Part shown: positions 44,687-54,989 of the stretch, piece after piece | Position numbering within the stretch: position 1 is the first letter of the stretch | How the letters are laid out: every line of letters begins with the position of its first letter | Notes under the pieces: model-generated | Databases searched by the model: none | The model's input: only the letters and a program-made list of their open reading frames with translations | What the model was told of the DNA's origin: nothing | Translations under genes and position numbers: made by a program | Assembly (NCBI GenBank): GCA_963697695.1 | Contig: OY969094.1 | Span: 1,550,001 to 1,614,000, forward strand | From: VRUE01 sp963697695 | GTDB taxonomy: Bacteria > Actinomycetota > Thermoleophilia > Solirubrobacterales > 70-9 | Length of the DNA stretch: 64,000 nt | Direction: 5' to 3'

Positions 44687-45437
44687 GGCGGGACAGCTCC
44701 TGCGCCAGGGCGCGATAGGCATCGGCGCCGCGCGAACCCGGCGAATGCTCGGTCACGGGAAGGCCGTAGCTCGGCGCCTCGGCGACCCTGACGCTGCGGG
44801 GTATGACCGTCTCGAAGACCATTTCCGGAAAGTGCCAGCGCAGTTCCCGCTCGACGTCCTGAGCGAGGCGGGTGCGCTCATCGTGCATAGTGACCAGCAG
44901 GCCCGACACTTGAAGCGCGGGGTTGAGCTCGCGCCGGATCATCCCCAGCGTGTCGAGGAACTGCACCAGACCCTCCAGCGCCAGGTACTCGGCTTGGACC
45001 GGAACGATCACCCTGTCGGCAGCGGTCAGCGCGTTGACGCTTACCGGGCCGAGGGAAGGGGGACAGTCGAGCAGGGTGTAGGCGAAGCGCTCGCGCACCG
45101 GGCCGAGGCGTTCCCTCAGCCGGGTCTCCGAGGACTCGATTCTGGGCAGCTCGACCGCGGCACCGGCGAGATCGCGGTTGGCCGGAACCAGCCAGAGATT
45201 GTCAGGGCCGGCGGGGCGGGCCGCCTCCGCCACCGAGACGTCGCCGGTCAGACAGTCGTAGGAGGATGGATGAAGGTCGCGGTCGCTGCCCAGCGCAACC
45301 GTCGCGTTGCACTGGGGGTCGAGATCGACCAGCAGAGTCTGGGCCCCGGAGGAGGCGACGCAGGCAGCGACGTTGACCGCCGTCGTGGTCTTGCCGACTC
45401 CACCCTTCTGGTTCGCGATCGCATAGACGACACCCAT
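44679..45437 (-). CDS. parA: Chromosome partitioning ATPase ParA
   Basis: 252 residues. Deviant Walker A IANQKGGVGKTTTAVNVAA, LLVDLDPQCNATVALG, Walker B-like YTLLDCPPSLGPVSVNAL and the C-terminal DNA-binding surface (TVIPRSVRVAEAPSYGLP). It forms the ATP-dependent gradient that moves origin-bound ParB. It lies 11 bases after rsmG and is coupled to parB by overlap. Confidence 0.97.
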   Translation of the reverse strand: MGVVYAIANQKGGVGKTTTAVNVAACVASSGAQTLLVDLDPQCNATVALGSDRDLHPSSYDCLTGDVSVAEAARPAGPDNLWLVPANRDLAGAAVELPRIESSETRLRERLGPVRERFAYTLLDCPPSLGPVSVNALTAADRVIVPVQAEYLALEGLVQFLDTLGMIRRELNPALQVSGLLVTMHDERTRLAQDVERELRWHFPEMVFETVIPRSVRVAEAPSYGLPVTEHSPGSRGADAYRALAQELSRRG

Positions 45438-45448
45438 GCGCGCTGAGA

Positions 45449-46180
45449 CTAGTGATCCGCGGGGGGCCGGCGGCCGAGCGGCCGCTTCTTGGCCATACCC
45501 GGACGGCGAGGAAGGTTCTCTGGGGTAGGGCCGCTCTTGCGCAGCACGTGCAGGTGGCGGTGTTCGCTGCCGGCATAGGGCCCGACGTGGCGGATCTCCT
45601 CCGGACGCATCGCCAGGGCTTCGGCTGCGTTCTCGAGCTCCTGCTCCTCGTCGTCGTCACGCTTGCCCTTCCAGGCAACGAGCGAGCCGCCTTGCTGCAG
45701 CAGCGGCGAAGCGAGCTCGGCGAGAGTGGAGAGCCGACCCACTGCACGAGCGGTGACCGCAGCGTAGGCCTCGCGTCCCTCGCCGACGGCGAGCTCCTCC
45801 GAGCGGAGGTTGCGAACGCGCGCGTTGTCGATCCGTGCGACATCGATAGCCCTCCGCATGAACTCGCACTTACGGCCCACAGACTCGATCAGATCGACCT
45901 GGGCACCGGGTAGGGCAACGGCCAAGGCGAGGCCCGGAAACCCAGCTCCAGAGCCAATATCGGCGATGATAGGCGCCTCGCGCAGGGCCTCGACCTCGAG
46001 GCCGGTGAGGCTGTCGGCGACGTGGACCTTCCAGGCGCGCTTCAGCTCGGTGACGGAGCTGACCGACGCCCGCTCTTCCTGGAGAAGCTCCAGCACCCGT
46101 GTGATCGTCGCCCTCTGCGCTCCTGTGAGGAGGCGGTCCGGTTGGGGTGAAGCGTCTTGTACTTTTTCGCGACCCGCCAT
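45449..46180 (-). CDS. rsmG: 16S rRNA (guanine527-N7)-methyltransferase
   Basis: 243 residues if started at the ATG at 46180, which lies in the core of palindrome copy C. About the first 17 residues (MAGREKVQDASPQPDRL) are therefore encoded by the element. Conserved sequence begins at LTGAQRATITRVLELL. The SAM-binding motif is IADIGSGAGFPGLALAVALP, followed by LIESVGRKCEFMRRAI and VTARAVGRLSTLAELASPLL. A Lys/Arg-rich tail (RPGMAKKRPLGRR) ends the protein. It methylates G527 of 16S rRNA. Without the element the nearest in-frame start would be a GTG inside the conserved part. Confidence 0.93.
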   Translation of the reverse strand: MAGREKVQDASPQPDRLLTGAQRATITRVLELLQEERASVSSVTELKRAWKVHVADSLTGLEVEALREAPIIADIGSGAGFPGLALAVALPGAQVDLIESVGRKCEFMRRAIDVARIDNARVRNLRSEELAVGEGREAYAAVTARAVGRLSTLAELASPLLQQGGSLVAWKGKRDDDEEQELENAAEALAMRPEEIRHVGPYAGSEHRHLHVLRKSGPTPENLPRRPGMAKKRPLGRRPPADH

Positions 46181-46240
46181 CGTCTACCGCCGCAAGCGCG
46201 ACTCGAAAAAGTTAAGCGGAACCCCTACCGGACCGCCTCC
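46129..46240 (-). repeat. Stop-proximal palindrome, family 1, copy C
   Basis: Arms 46129-46148 and 46221-46240 pair at 19 of 20 positions and are unrelated to the arms of copies A and B. Minus-strand core: TCCGCTTAACTTTTTCGAG ... CGAAAAAGTACAAGACGC, 72 bases. It begins 1 base after the khpB stop codon and runs into rsmG, supplying its ATG. The EKVQD peptide encoded here is also encoded by copy A in the open frame upstream of hemL. Confidence 0.85.
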
Positions 46241-46241
46241 C

Positions 46242-46724
46242 CTACTCAGAGACCAAAGGCGCGACGACCACGCAGCGCCGTGGCTCGTCGCCTTCGCTGT
46301 AAGTCTCGACCCCGGCGCGCTCCTTGAGGTGCTCGTGAATGACGCGACGCTCCTGGGCGCTCATCGCGTCCATCTCGACGATGTGGTTGCCGGTCAGGGC
46401 CTGCTCGGCGGCGCGATCGGCGCGGGAGGTGAGCGTCTCGCGGCGGCGCTCCCGGTAGCCGGCGGCATCGACGATTACCCGCTTGCGCTCTCGCATTCCG
46501 CGGAAGGCGGCCTGGTAACAGAGGAGCTGCAGCGCGTCGATCGTCTGGCCGCGTTTGCCGATCAGCAAGCCGTAGTCGTCGTCGCCCTCGACCGTCGCGA
46601 CGATCCGCTCGTCGCCCTCCTCGATCTCCACCTCGCCATCGAGATCGAGTTCATCGAGCACGCCCTCGACGAGCTCTCGAACTCGCTCGGCAGGGACGTC
46701 AGGCCAGTCCGCAGTCTCACTCAC
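46242..46724 (-). CDS. khpB: RNA-binding protein KhpB (Jag)
   Basis: 160 residues. KH-like domain with the GxxG loop (YGLLIGKRGQTIDALQLL) and a C-terminal R3H domain (MDAMSAQERRVIHEHLKERA, ending ETYSEGDEPRRCVVVAP). The N-terminal Jag_N domain of Bacillus homologues is missing; an acidic stretch (ELDLDGEVEIEEGDE) takes its place, as in actinobacteria. It binds RNA with KhpA and affects cell length and envelope synthesis. It is downstream of yidC in the usual origin order. Confidence 0.95.
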   Translation of the reverse strand: MSETADWPDVPAERVRELVEGVLDELDLDGEVEIEEGDERIVATVEGDDDYGLLIGKRGQTIDALQLLCYQAAFRGMRERKRVIVDAAGYRERRRETLTSRADRAAEQALTGNHIVEMDAMSAQERRVIHEHLKERAGVETYSEGDEPRRCVVVAPLVSE

Positions 46725-46733
46725 GCCCGCACC

Positions 46734-47510
46734 CTATCGCCGCTTCTTCTTTTTCCGCGGCGGCGGGGGTGGTGGTTTCGCCGCCCGCTCCTCTTCGGGC
46801 GACGGCACCTCAGGCGGCGGAACCAGTTTTTGGATCACGTACTGCTGGCCGATCGTCCAGATGTTGGTGGTGATCCAGTAGAGGACGAGGCCGGCGGGGA
46901 AGCCGATGATGAAGGGGACGAAGATGAAGGGGAGCACCATCATCATCAGCCGCTGGTTTTTGTCCGCGGTCACCGACATCACCAGGCCGGAGATGAGCTG
47001 GGTGCCGATGTAGAGGACGAGCAGCGCGATCAGCACGCTGCCCTCCGCCTTCGCGGTCAGGTCAGGGATGAAGAGGAAGCTCTCGCCCCAGTTTCCGGGC
47101 GGAACTTCGCTGCAGACCTTGGCCGTCTGGCCGCAGATGTCGAAGCGCAGGTCGTGCTGGAGGACGTAGAAGAGGGTGATGAAGACCGGCAGCTGCGCCA
47201 GCAGCGGGATGCAGGAGGCAAAGGGGTTGACTTTGTTCTCCTGGTAGAAGCGCATCATCTCCTGCTGCATGCGCTGACGGTCGTTTTTGTACTTCGCCTG
47301 GATCTCCTTGATCCGGGGCTGCAGCGCCTGCAGCGCCCGCATCCCCTTCAGCTGTTTGTAAGTCAGCGGGATCAGCAGGGTGCGCGTCGCGACCGTGAGG
47401 GCGATGATCGCGCCCCCCCAGCTCAGCCCGATGCTGTCGTGGAAAAAGGTGAGAACCGAGTCGGCGATGTCGACGAGGAACTGCGGTGCCAGCTGGAACG
47501 CGAGCGGCAT
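46734..47510 (-). CDS. yidC: Membrane protein insertase YidC
   Basis: 258 residues from the ATG at 47510, overlapping the yidD stop (TGATG). The hydrophilic-groove arginine lies in TVATRTLLIPLTYKQLKGM, and other family segments are QQEMMRFYQENKVNPFASCI, PLLAQLPVFITLFYVL and LVLYWITTNIWTIGQQYVI. About five membrane helices and a long Pro/Lys tail (PPPPPPRKKKKRR) that could touch the ribosome. It inserts proteins with or without SecYEG. Confidence 0.96.
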   Translation of the reverse strand: MPLAFQLAPQFLVDIADSVLTFFHDSIGLSWGGAIIALTVATRTLLIPLTYKQLKGMRALQALQPRIKEIQAKYKNDRQRMQQEMMRFYQENKVNPFASCIPLLAQLPVFITLFYVLQHDLRFDICGQTAKVCSEVPPGNWGESFLFIPDLTAKAEGSVLIALLVLYIGTQLISGLVMSVTADKNQRLMMMVLPFIFVPFIIGFPAGLVLYWITTNIWTIGQQYVIQKLVPPPEVPSPEEERAAKPPPPPPRKKKKRR

Positions 47511-47785
47511 CACCGAGGCCTGACCTCCCCGTGGTACACGGCGGGATCGACCGGGCCGACCTTGAGGGTGAAGCGATCGGGAACCGGGTCGAAGCCACCA
47601 TGGCTGAAGGGGTTGCAGCGGAGCAGGCGCCAGCCGGCCAGGAGGGTTCCGCGCAGGACTCCGAAGCGGCCGATCGATTCAGCCGCATAGGCGGAGCAGG
47701 TCGGCTCGTAACGGCACCGCCGGGGGCGTCCGGAGGAAAACCAGCGTTGATAGGCGCCGATTGCAGCCAGAAAAGGGCGTTTCAC
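47510..47785 (-). CDS. yidD: Membrane protein insertion efficiency factor YidD
   Basis: 91 residues, start GTG at 47783-47785 overlapping the rnpA stop (GTGA). The family Cys/Pro motif CRYEPTCSAYAAESIGRFG and RLLRCNPFSHGGFDPVP are present. It helps YidC-dependent insertion at the membrane surface. A parS-like palindrome covers its start codon. Confidence 0.95.
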   Translation of the reverse strand: MKRPFLAAIGAYQRWFSSGRPRRCRYEPTCSAYAAESIGRFGVLRGTLLAGWRLLRCNPFSHGGFDPVPDRFTLKVGPVDPAVYHGEVRPR

Positions 47786-47792
47786 GTGGAAC
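47779..47792. promoter_or_regulatory. Candidate parS (ParB-binding) site
   Basis: GTTTCACGTGGAAC matches the parS core GTTTCACGTGAAAC at 13 of 14 positions; the GGAAC half is common in actinobacterial sites. It lies about 2 kb from the dnaA-dnaN gap and 3 kb from parB, inside the rnpA/yidD overlap. No second match was found in the window. Confidence 0.85.
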
Positions 47793-48150
47793 GCGTCCTA
47801 CCCGAGAAGGCTGCCAGGGCCTCCTCGATGCTTGCTGTGACACCGCCGCTGCCCTCGCGCTCGATCAGCTCGGCGATCTCCGGCCGCGCCACCAAGACGA
47901 AATCGTGGCCAGGGGGAAGGCGATCCGACACTCCCCAGAACGCCTCTCTCAGGACCCGCTTGACGCGGTTGCGATCGACCGCTCCGCCGATCTTGCGGCT
48001 CGCCGATACACCGAGCCTCACCTCCTCGGCCCCTTCCGTCTTACGAGGGAAGCTGTAGAGGACGAGGTGGCGGGTCGCATGGGAGGAGCCGTCGCGGTAG
48101 ACGCGGTCGAACTCGCCGCTTCGCGAAAGGCGGCGTCGCTTCGGCGCCAT
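47782..48150 (-). CDS. rnpA: Ribonuclease P protein component
   Basis: 122 residues, basic N-terminus (MAPKRRRLSRSGEFDRVYRD) and the RNase P signature RNRVKRVLREAFW, plus LVLYSFPRK and the C-terminal helix. With RNase P RNA it trims tRNA 5' leaders. It starts directly after the rpmH stop with no gap. Confidence 0.95.
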   Translation of the reverse strand: MAPKRRRLSRSGEFDRVYRDGSSHATRHLVLYSFPRKTEGAEEVRLGVSASRKIGGAVDRNRVKRVLREAFWGVSDRLPPGHDFVLVARPEIAELIEREGSGGVTASIEEALAAFSGRTRST

Positions 48151-48285
48151 CTATGGCGTGAGGCGCTTTCGGCCCTTGCGGCGACGGCGCTTCAGGATCG
48201 CGCGGCCACCCCGGGTGCTCATCCGAGCCCTGAACCCGTGTGTCTTGGCCCGCTTCCGCTTCTTCGGCTGATAGGTCCGCTTCAT
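48151..48285 (-). CDS. rpmH: 50S ribosomal protein L34
   Basis: 44 residues on the minus strand from the ATG at 48283-48285 to TAG at 48151-48153. Sequence MKRTYQPKKRKRAKTHGFR and AILKRRRRKGRKRLTP is L34. It begins the leftward operon rpmH-rnpA-yidD-yidC-khpB-rsmG-parA-parB. The 131-base gap to dnaA holds the divergent promoters and no obvious DnaA boxes. Confidence 0.97.
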   Translation of the reverse strand: MKRTYQPKKRKRAKTHGFRARMSTRGGRAILKRRRRKGRKRLTP

Positions 48286-48416
48286 CCGGCGTCGCAGTAT
48301 ACGGATGACCATCCCAGGCGTAGAGCCGCGCGCTCGACACCGGCCAGAATCTTTCTTCCGGCATTTGCGGGTGGCCCCGCTTCGGCCCAGCCCCCCGTCG
48401 CTATGGTCGCTCGCCG

Positions 48417-49739
48417 GTGCAGGATGACCTCTCTCAACAAGATCTCGCCCCCCTCTGGGAGGACGTGCGCAAACGCCTGCGGGCCTCGGTGCCTTCCTCG
48501 ACCTTCCAGCTCTGGCTCGAGCCGCTGGAGGTCGTCGGAGCGCATGGGGAGGTTCTCCACCTCTCGGCGCCGGATGGCATCCGGGCCTGGACCGAGCGGC
48601 GCTACTCGACCCTGATCCGAGACGCCCTCGAGGCGACGGGGGGGCGTCTGACAGAGGTCAGTTTCGCCACCTCCAAAGAGCAGAACCCAGGGCTCGAGGC
48701 GGACTACGGCGGGATCGAGCTCAATGCCAATTACACCTTCGACCGCTTCGTGATCGGGGAAGGGAACAGGATCGCCCACGCGGCGGCGCTGGCTGTAGCC
48801 GAGGCCCCTTCCGAGGCTTACAACCCCCTCTTCCTCCACGGGCCTCCCGGGCTGGGCAAGACCCACCTCCTGGTGGCGATCGCCAACTATCTGGATACCT
48901 ACGCTCCGGGCCTCCACGTCCGCTACACGACCGCCGAGCGCTTCACCAACGAGTTCGTCAACGCCCTGCGCAGCGCCGGCGCCGATGAGTTCAAGCGCCG
49001 CTACCGCGACCTCGACGTCCTCTTGGTCGACGACGTTCAGTTCCTCGAGGGCAAGCGGCATACAGAGGACGAGTTCTTCCACACCTTCAACGTGCTCTAC
49101 GAAGGCGGAAGTCAGCTGGTCCTTTCCGCCGACCGGATCCCGAGCGAGCTCTCCACGCTCGCTTCGCGCTTGCGCGACCGCTTCGAGTGGGGCTTGACCG
49201 TGGCGGTGGAGCCGCCCAACCTCGCCACCCGCCTGACGGTTCTACGGCGGCTCGTGCGAGAGGCTGGAGTCGAAACCGACCAAGACGTTCTCACCGAGCT
49301 GGCTCAGAGGATCGACGCCAACGTCCGTCTGCTCCACGGGGCGCTGACGCGCGTCCTCGCGCACGCCTCGATGACCGCCAAGCCGCTCAGTGCCGAGCTG
49401 ATCGCCGAAGTGATTCCGAAAATCTCCAAGGCGACGACCCCGATCGATGAGATCCAGCAGCGAGTCGCATCCGCCTTCGGGGTCTCCAGGGCCGAGCTGA
49501 CAGGTTCGACCCGCACCGCCACCCCCGTACGCGCCCGCCAAGTCGCGATCTACCTCACTCGCGAACTGACCGATCTCTCACTGCCGCAGATCGGCCGGCT
49601 CTACGGCGGCCGCGATCACTCGACCGTGCTCAACTCCATCCGCCGCGTCGAAGCGCAGCTGGGAGAGGGTGGGCCCTTGACCGACAGGGTTGCGGAGCTG
49701 CGCTCGACTATCCACAGCTCAGCCACAGGCTCGTCCTGA
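48417..49739 (+). CDS. dnaA: Chromosomal replication initiator DnaA
   Basis: 440 residues, GTG start. Domain I (about 1-85, LWEDVRKRLRASVPSSTFQL), a short linker, AAA+ domain III with Walker A FLHGPPGLGKTHLL, Walker B LLVDDVQFLEGK and sensor LSADRIPSELSTL, and domain IV with the DnaA signature YGGRDHSTVLNSIRRV that reads DnaA boxes. The linker domain II is short compared with Streptomyces. It opens oriC, here in the downstream gap. Confidence 0.98.
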   Translation: MQDDLSQQDLAPLWEDVRKRLRASVPSSTFQLWLEPLEVVGAHGEVLHLSAPDGIRAWTERRYSTLIRDALEATGGRLTEVSFATSKEQNPGLEADYGGIELNANYTFDRFVIGEGNRIAHAAALAVAEAPSEAYNPLFLHGPPGLGKTHLLVAIANYLDTYAPGLHVRYTTAERFTNEFVNALRSAGADEFKRRYRDLDVLLVDDVQFLEGKRHTEDEFFHTFNVLYEGGSQLVLSADRIPSELSTLASRLRDRFEWGLTVAVEPPNLATRLTVLRRLVREAGVETDQDVLTELAQRIDANVRLLHGALTRVLAHASMTAKPLSAELIAEVIPKISKATTPIDEIQQRVASAFGVSRAELTGSTRTATPVRARQVAIYLTRELTDLSLPQIGRLYGGRDHSTVLNSIRRVEAQLGEGGPLTDRVAELRSTIHSSATGSS

Positions 49740-49874
49740 CAGCCGACCCCACTGTAAGAATCAATGCTTTCCCACAGTTGCCTCCACAGCCCTTAATCCG
49801 CTGGACAAAGCCAAATCCGTCGCTTTTCAGCGGTTTCCACAGGTCCTAATCCAACTCAAGAAAGAATTCGTCAT
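49708..49874. other. Probable origin of replication (oriC) with degenerate DnaA boxes
   Basis: The 135-base dnaA-dnaN gap and the last bases of dnaA carry DnaA-box-like nonamers in one direction: CTATCCACA (49708-49716), TTTCCCACA (49768-49776), GCCTCCACA (49780-49788) and GTTTCCACA (49833-49841), compared with TTATCCACA. The gap is clearly richer in A/T than its surroundings, especially 49845-49874, a candidate unwinding element. Gene orientation also diverges here. Function is inferred from position and motif. Confidence 0.75.
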
Positions 49875-50981
49875 TTGAAGCTCACAATCCAACGCGATGA
49901 GCTCGTAGCCAAGCTCTCGGTCGTCTCCAGAGCCGTCTCAACCCGTGCCGCCACCCAGTCGCTCTCGGGCATCCTCCTCTCGGCGGACGAGAGCGGGGTG
50001 AGCCTTTGCGCAACCGATCTCGAGATGGGCTTGAAGACCGGCCTTGCCGCTGAGGTGGAGGGATCCGGCGTGATCCTCCTCCCCGGCCGGCTCTTGGCCG
50101 AGCTCGCCCGCTCCCTGGCGGCAACGACGGTTGAGATCGAGTCGCGTGAGACGGAGGGCGACGTGGAGATCCGCAGCGGCGGGTCGAGCTTCCATCTGCG
50201 GGTTCTGCCGAGCGAGGACTTCCCCAAGTTCCCCGAGGAGGAGGGCGAGGCGCTGAAGATCCCCGCCGCCGCCCTCGCCGCGACCGTGGAGCTGGTCGCA
50301 AGGGCCGCCTCGCGGGACGACATGCGACCGGTGCTGACCGGCGTTCTCGTCTCCGGCGGTGACGGTGAGATGACGATGGTCGCGACCGACTCCTACCGCC
50401 TTGCGGTCAAGCGGACGGAGTTGGAGGGCGGGATCGGCGGCGAGTTGGAGGCGAACATCCCGGCCCGAGCTCTGCGTGAGCTGGGCCGCATCGTCTCTGC
50501 CGGCGGTGTCGAGCAGGTCGAGGTGGTGCTGCTCCGCAACCAAGCCGTGTTCAGGGCAGGGGAGATCGTCCTCAACACGAGGCTGATCGAGGGCCAATTC
50601 CCTAACTTTCGACAACTCCTGCCCGAGTCCTACGAGCACGATGTGAGACTTCCTCGCGGAGACTTCCTCGATGTCACCCGGCGGGTCAGCCAGCTGGCGC
50701 AGCGCAACGCGCCACTCCGACTCTCCTTCTCGCCGGGCGAGCTGACCGTTGCGGCCTCGACTCCGGACGTCGGCGACGCGGAAGAGACGATGCCGGCCGC
50801 CTTCGAGGGGGAACCGTTGGAGATCGGCTTCAACCCGGAGTTCCTCAAGGAGGGGATCGAAAGCGTCGAGGGCGACGAGGTGATGCTGCGGCTGATCTCA
50901 CCGCTGCGGCCGGGTCTGCTGCAACCGGTTGAGAACGACGACTTCCGCTACCTCGTGATGCCCATCCGCCTCAACGTGTGA
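49875..50981 (+). CDS. dnaN: DNA polymerase III beta subunit (sliding clamp)
   Basis: 368 residues, probable TTG start at 49875 (MKLTIQRDELVAKLSVVSRA). Three repeated clamp domains: GILLSADESGVSLCATDLEMG, VLTGVLVSGGDGEMTMVATD with SYRLAVKR, and the C-terminal ending FRYLVMPIRLNV, which is the conserved clamp terminus (M-P-x-R/x). It encircles DNA and tethers polymerase III. It lies 10 bases upstream of recF. Confidence 0.97.
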   Translation: MKLTIQRDELVAKLSVVSRAVSTRAATQSLSGILLSADESGVSLCATDLEMGLKTGLAAEVEGSGVILLPGRLLAELARSLAATTVEIESRETEGDVEIRSGGSSFHLRVLPSEDFPKFPEEEGEALKIPAAALAATVELVARAASRDDMRPVLTGVLVSGGDGEMTMVATDSYRLAVKRTELEGGIGGELEANIPARALRELGRIVSAGGVEQVEVVLLRNQAVFRAGEIVLNTRLIEGQFPNFRQLLPESYEHDVRLPRGDFLDVTRRVSQLAQRNAPLRLSFSPGELTVAASTPDVGDAEETMPAAFEGEPLEIGFNPEFLKEGIESVEGDEVMLRLISPLRPGLLQPVENDDFRYLVMPIRLNV

Positions 50982-50990
50982 GGCCTGACG

Positions 50991-52082
50991 GTGCTCGTCA
51001 CCGCCGTCGAAGCAAGGCCGCTACGTAGCCTCGAGCAGGCGCGGATCGAGCTCCAGGACGGAATCACGAGCTTGGTAGGTCCCAACGGTGCCGGCAAGAC
51101 GAATTTTCTCGAGGCGCTCTACTTCGCCCTTACTGGCCGGTCGTTCCGAACTTCCGACCGCCGTGAGCTGATCCCCTTCGGCGCTTCGCTTGCCCGTGCC
51201 GAGGCATCGATCCGAGACGAGGACGGTGTCGAGCGCCTCCTCCTCGCCTCGGTGAGCAGGAGCGAGGGACGCCGGCACCTGCTCGATGGCAGCACAGCGG
51301 ACCCGGCCACGATCGCTCGCAATCGGCCTCCGGTGGCGGTCTTCTCGCCGGATCGCCTGACGTTGATCAAGGGCCCGCCGGCGGAGCGGCGCGCTCACCT
51401 CGACCGCTTTGTCGCGGCCCGCTGGCCGCGTCGCGCCGATCTGCGTCAGCGCTTCGGCCAGGCTCTGGCGCAGCGCAACGCGTTGGTGGCACGAGTCGCC
51501 GCCGGACATGGGTCTCCAGGCGAGCTCGACGTCTGGGACGCGACGCTGGCTGAGGCCGCCGCCGAACTGGTGAGGGCCAGAGAAGAGGCCGCCGCCGAGC
51601 TCTCTGCACCCTTCGCCACGGCCGCCGCCGAACTGGGCATGGAGGGAAGTGCGGCGATCGAGTACGCGCCGCGGGCGCATGGTTCCGCAGCCGAGATTCG
51701 TACCGGGCTGGTCGAGCACAGGGATGCCGACCTGCGGCTCGGCAGGACGTCTTGGGGGCCGCACCTGGACGAGCTCAAGGTCACCCTCGACAAGAGACCG
51801 CTGCGGCGCTATGGCTCGCAGGGGCAGCAGCGAACCGCGCTTCTCTCTCTCCTTTTCGCCCAGCGGGACGCGCTCCTTGCGGCACGACAGGTGGCGCCAC
51901 TGCTCCTTCTCGACGATGTGATGAGCGAGCTCGATCCGCAGCGGCGCGAGCGGCTGGTCGAGCGCCTCGCCGGCGACGGTCAGGTTCTGATCACAGCCGC
52001 GGCAGTCGAGTCGGTGCCCGGTCGGGCACTGGAGAGCATGGTGCGAATGCCCCTTTCGACCATCCACGCGGCCGCGGCATGA
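50991..52082 (+). CDS. recF: DNA replication and repair protein RecF
   Basis: 363 residues, GTG start. SMC-like ATPase: Walker A GPNGAGKTNFLEALYFAL, RNRPPVAVFSPDRLTLIKG, signature YGSQGQQRTALLSLLFAQRD and Walker B LLLLDDVMSELDPQRRE. With RecO and RecR it loads RecA at gaps. The stop overlaps the DUF721 start (ATGA). Confidence 0.96.
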   Translation: MLVTAVEARPLRSLEQARIELQDGITSLVGPNGAGKTNFLEALYFALTGRSFRTSDRRELIPFGASLARAEASIRDEDGVERLLLASVSRSEGRRHLLDGSTADPATIARNRPPVAVFSPDRLTLIKGPPAERRAHLDRFVAARWPRRADLRQRFGQALAQRNALVARVAAGHGSPGELDVWDATLAEAAAELVRAREEAAAELSAPFATAAAELGMEGSAAIEYAPRAHGSAAEIRTGLVEHRDADLRLGRTSWGPHLDELKVTLDKRPLRRYGSQGQQRTALLSLLFAQRDALLAARQVAPLLLLDDVMSELDPQRRERLVERLAGDGQVLITAAAVESVPGRALESMVRMPLSTIHAAAA

Positions 52083-52384
52083 CCCGCCGCCGCGCCCCGA
52101 GGCCCGCGACCAACGCTCTCCGCGCTGCGCTTGAGGAGGCCGCGCCCAGAACCCGCCTCGCACGGGTACAGGCGAGCTGGTCAGCGACCGTCGGAGAGCG
52201 CATCGCCGCGGTTGCGCAACCGGTTTCCGAACGAGATGGGGAGGTGCTCGTGAGTTGCTCTGACCCGATCTGGGCACAGGAGCTGGATCTGATGCAGGAG
52301 TCGCTGCTTGAGCAGCTTCGAGCCCGCCTGGGCGACGAAGTACCGCGGAGTTTGCGCTTTCGTGTTGACGACGGGGGCAAGTGA
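52079..52384 (+). CDS. DUF721 (DciA-like) protein
   Basis: 101 residues from the ATG at 52079 (overlap ATGA with recF). The frame upstream belongs to recF shadow sequence. Contains WSATVGERIAAVAQPVSERDGEVLVSCSDPIWAQELDLMQ, split here as a KH-like fold core. DUF721 is the DciA family of helicase loaders in bacteria that lack DnaC/DnaI, and is commonly found between recF and gyrB. Because a DnaC/DnaI-like ATPase is also encoded next to dnaB, this genome seems to carry both types. Its role here is therefore not settled. Confidence 0.85.
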   Translation: MTRRRAPRPATNALRAALEEAAPRTRLARVQASWSATVGERIAAVAQPVSERDGEVLVSCSDPIWAQELDLMQESLLEQLRARLGDEVPRSLRFRVDDGGK

Positions 52385-52447
52385 TTTTGTTATGCAGGAT
52401 TTGCAGGGATTTTATTTGCGCAGGAAGGTCTTTCTGGAGGGTCGAAC

Positions 52448-52456
52448 TGGTATCCT
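52448..52456 (+). promoter_or_regulatory. Candidate extended -10 promoter for gyrB
   Basis: TGGTATCCT fits an extended -10 (TGnTATnnT). It lies in the 156-base gap before gyrB, upstream of a terminator-like hairpin. No convincing -35 is seen. Weak on its own. Confidence 0.35.
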
Positions 52457-52476
52457 TATGTCAACTTGCATTTCTG

Positions 52477-52517
52477 CCCCGACCCTGCTTGCGAGGACTT
52501 GCGCCGGTCGGGGTTTT
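52477..52517 (+). terminator. Terminator-like hairpin in the gyrB leader
   Basis: CCCCGACC (52477-52484) pairs with GGTCGGGG (52506-52513), followed by TTTT. It ends 24 bases before the gyrB TTG and just ahead of its GGGAAGGGA ribosome-binding site. It may end recF-DUF721 transcription or act as an attenuator of gyrB. Confidence 0.65.
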
Positions 52518-52540
52518 CCATGAGAGCGGGAAGGGACTAA

Positions 52541-54970
<2,430 letters not shown>

Positions 54971-54989
54971 GTCCGGGGAGGCGATCTAG

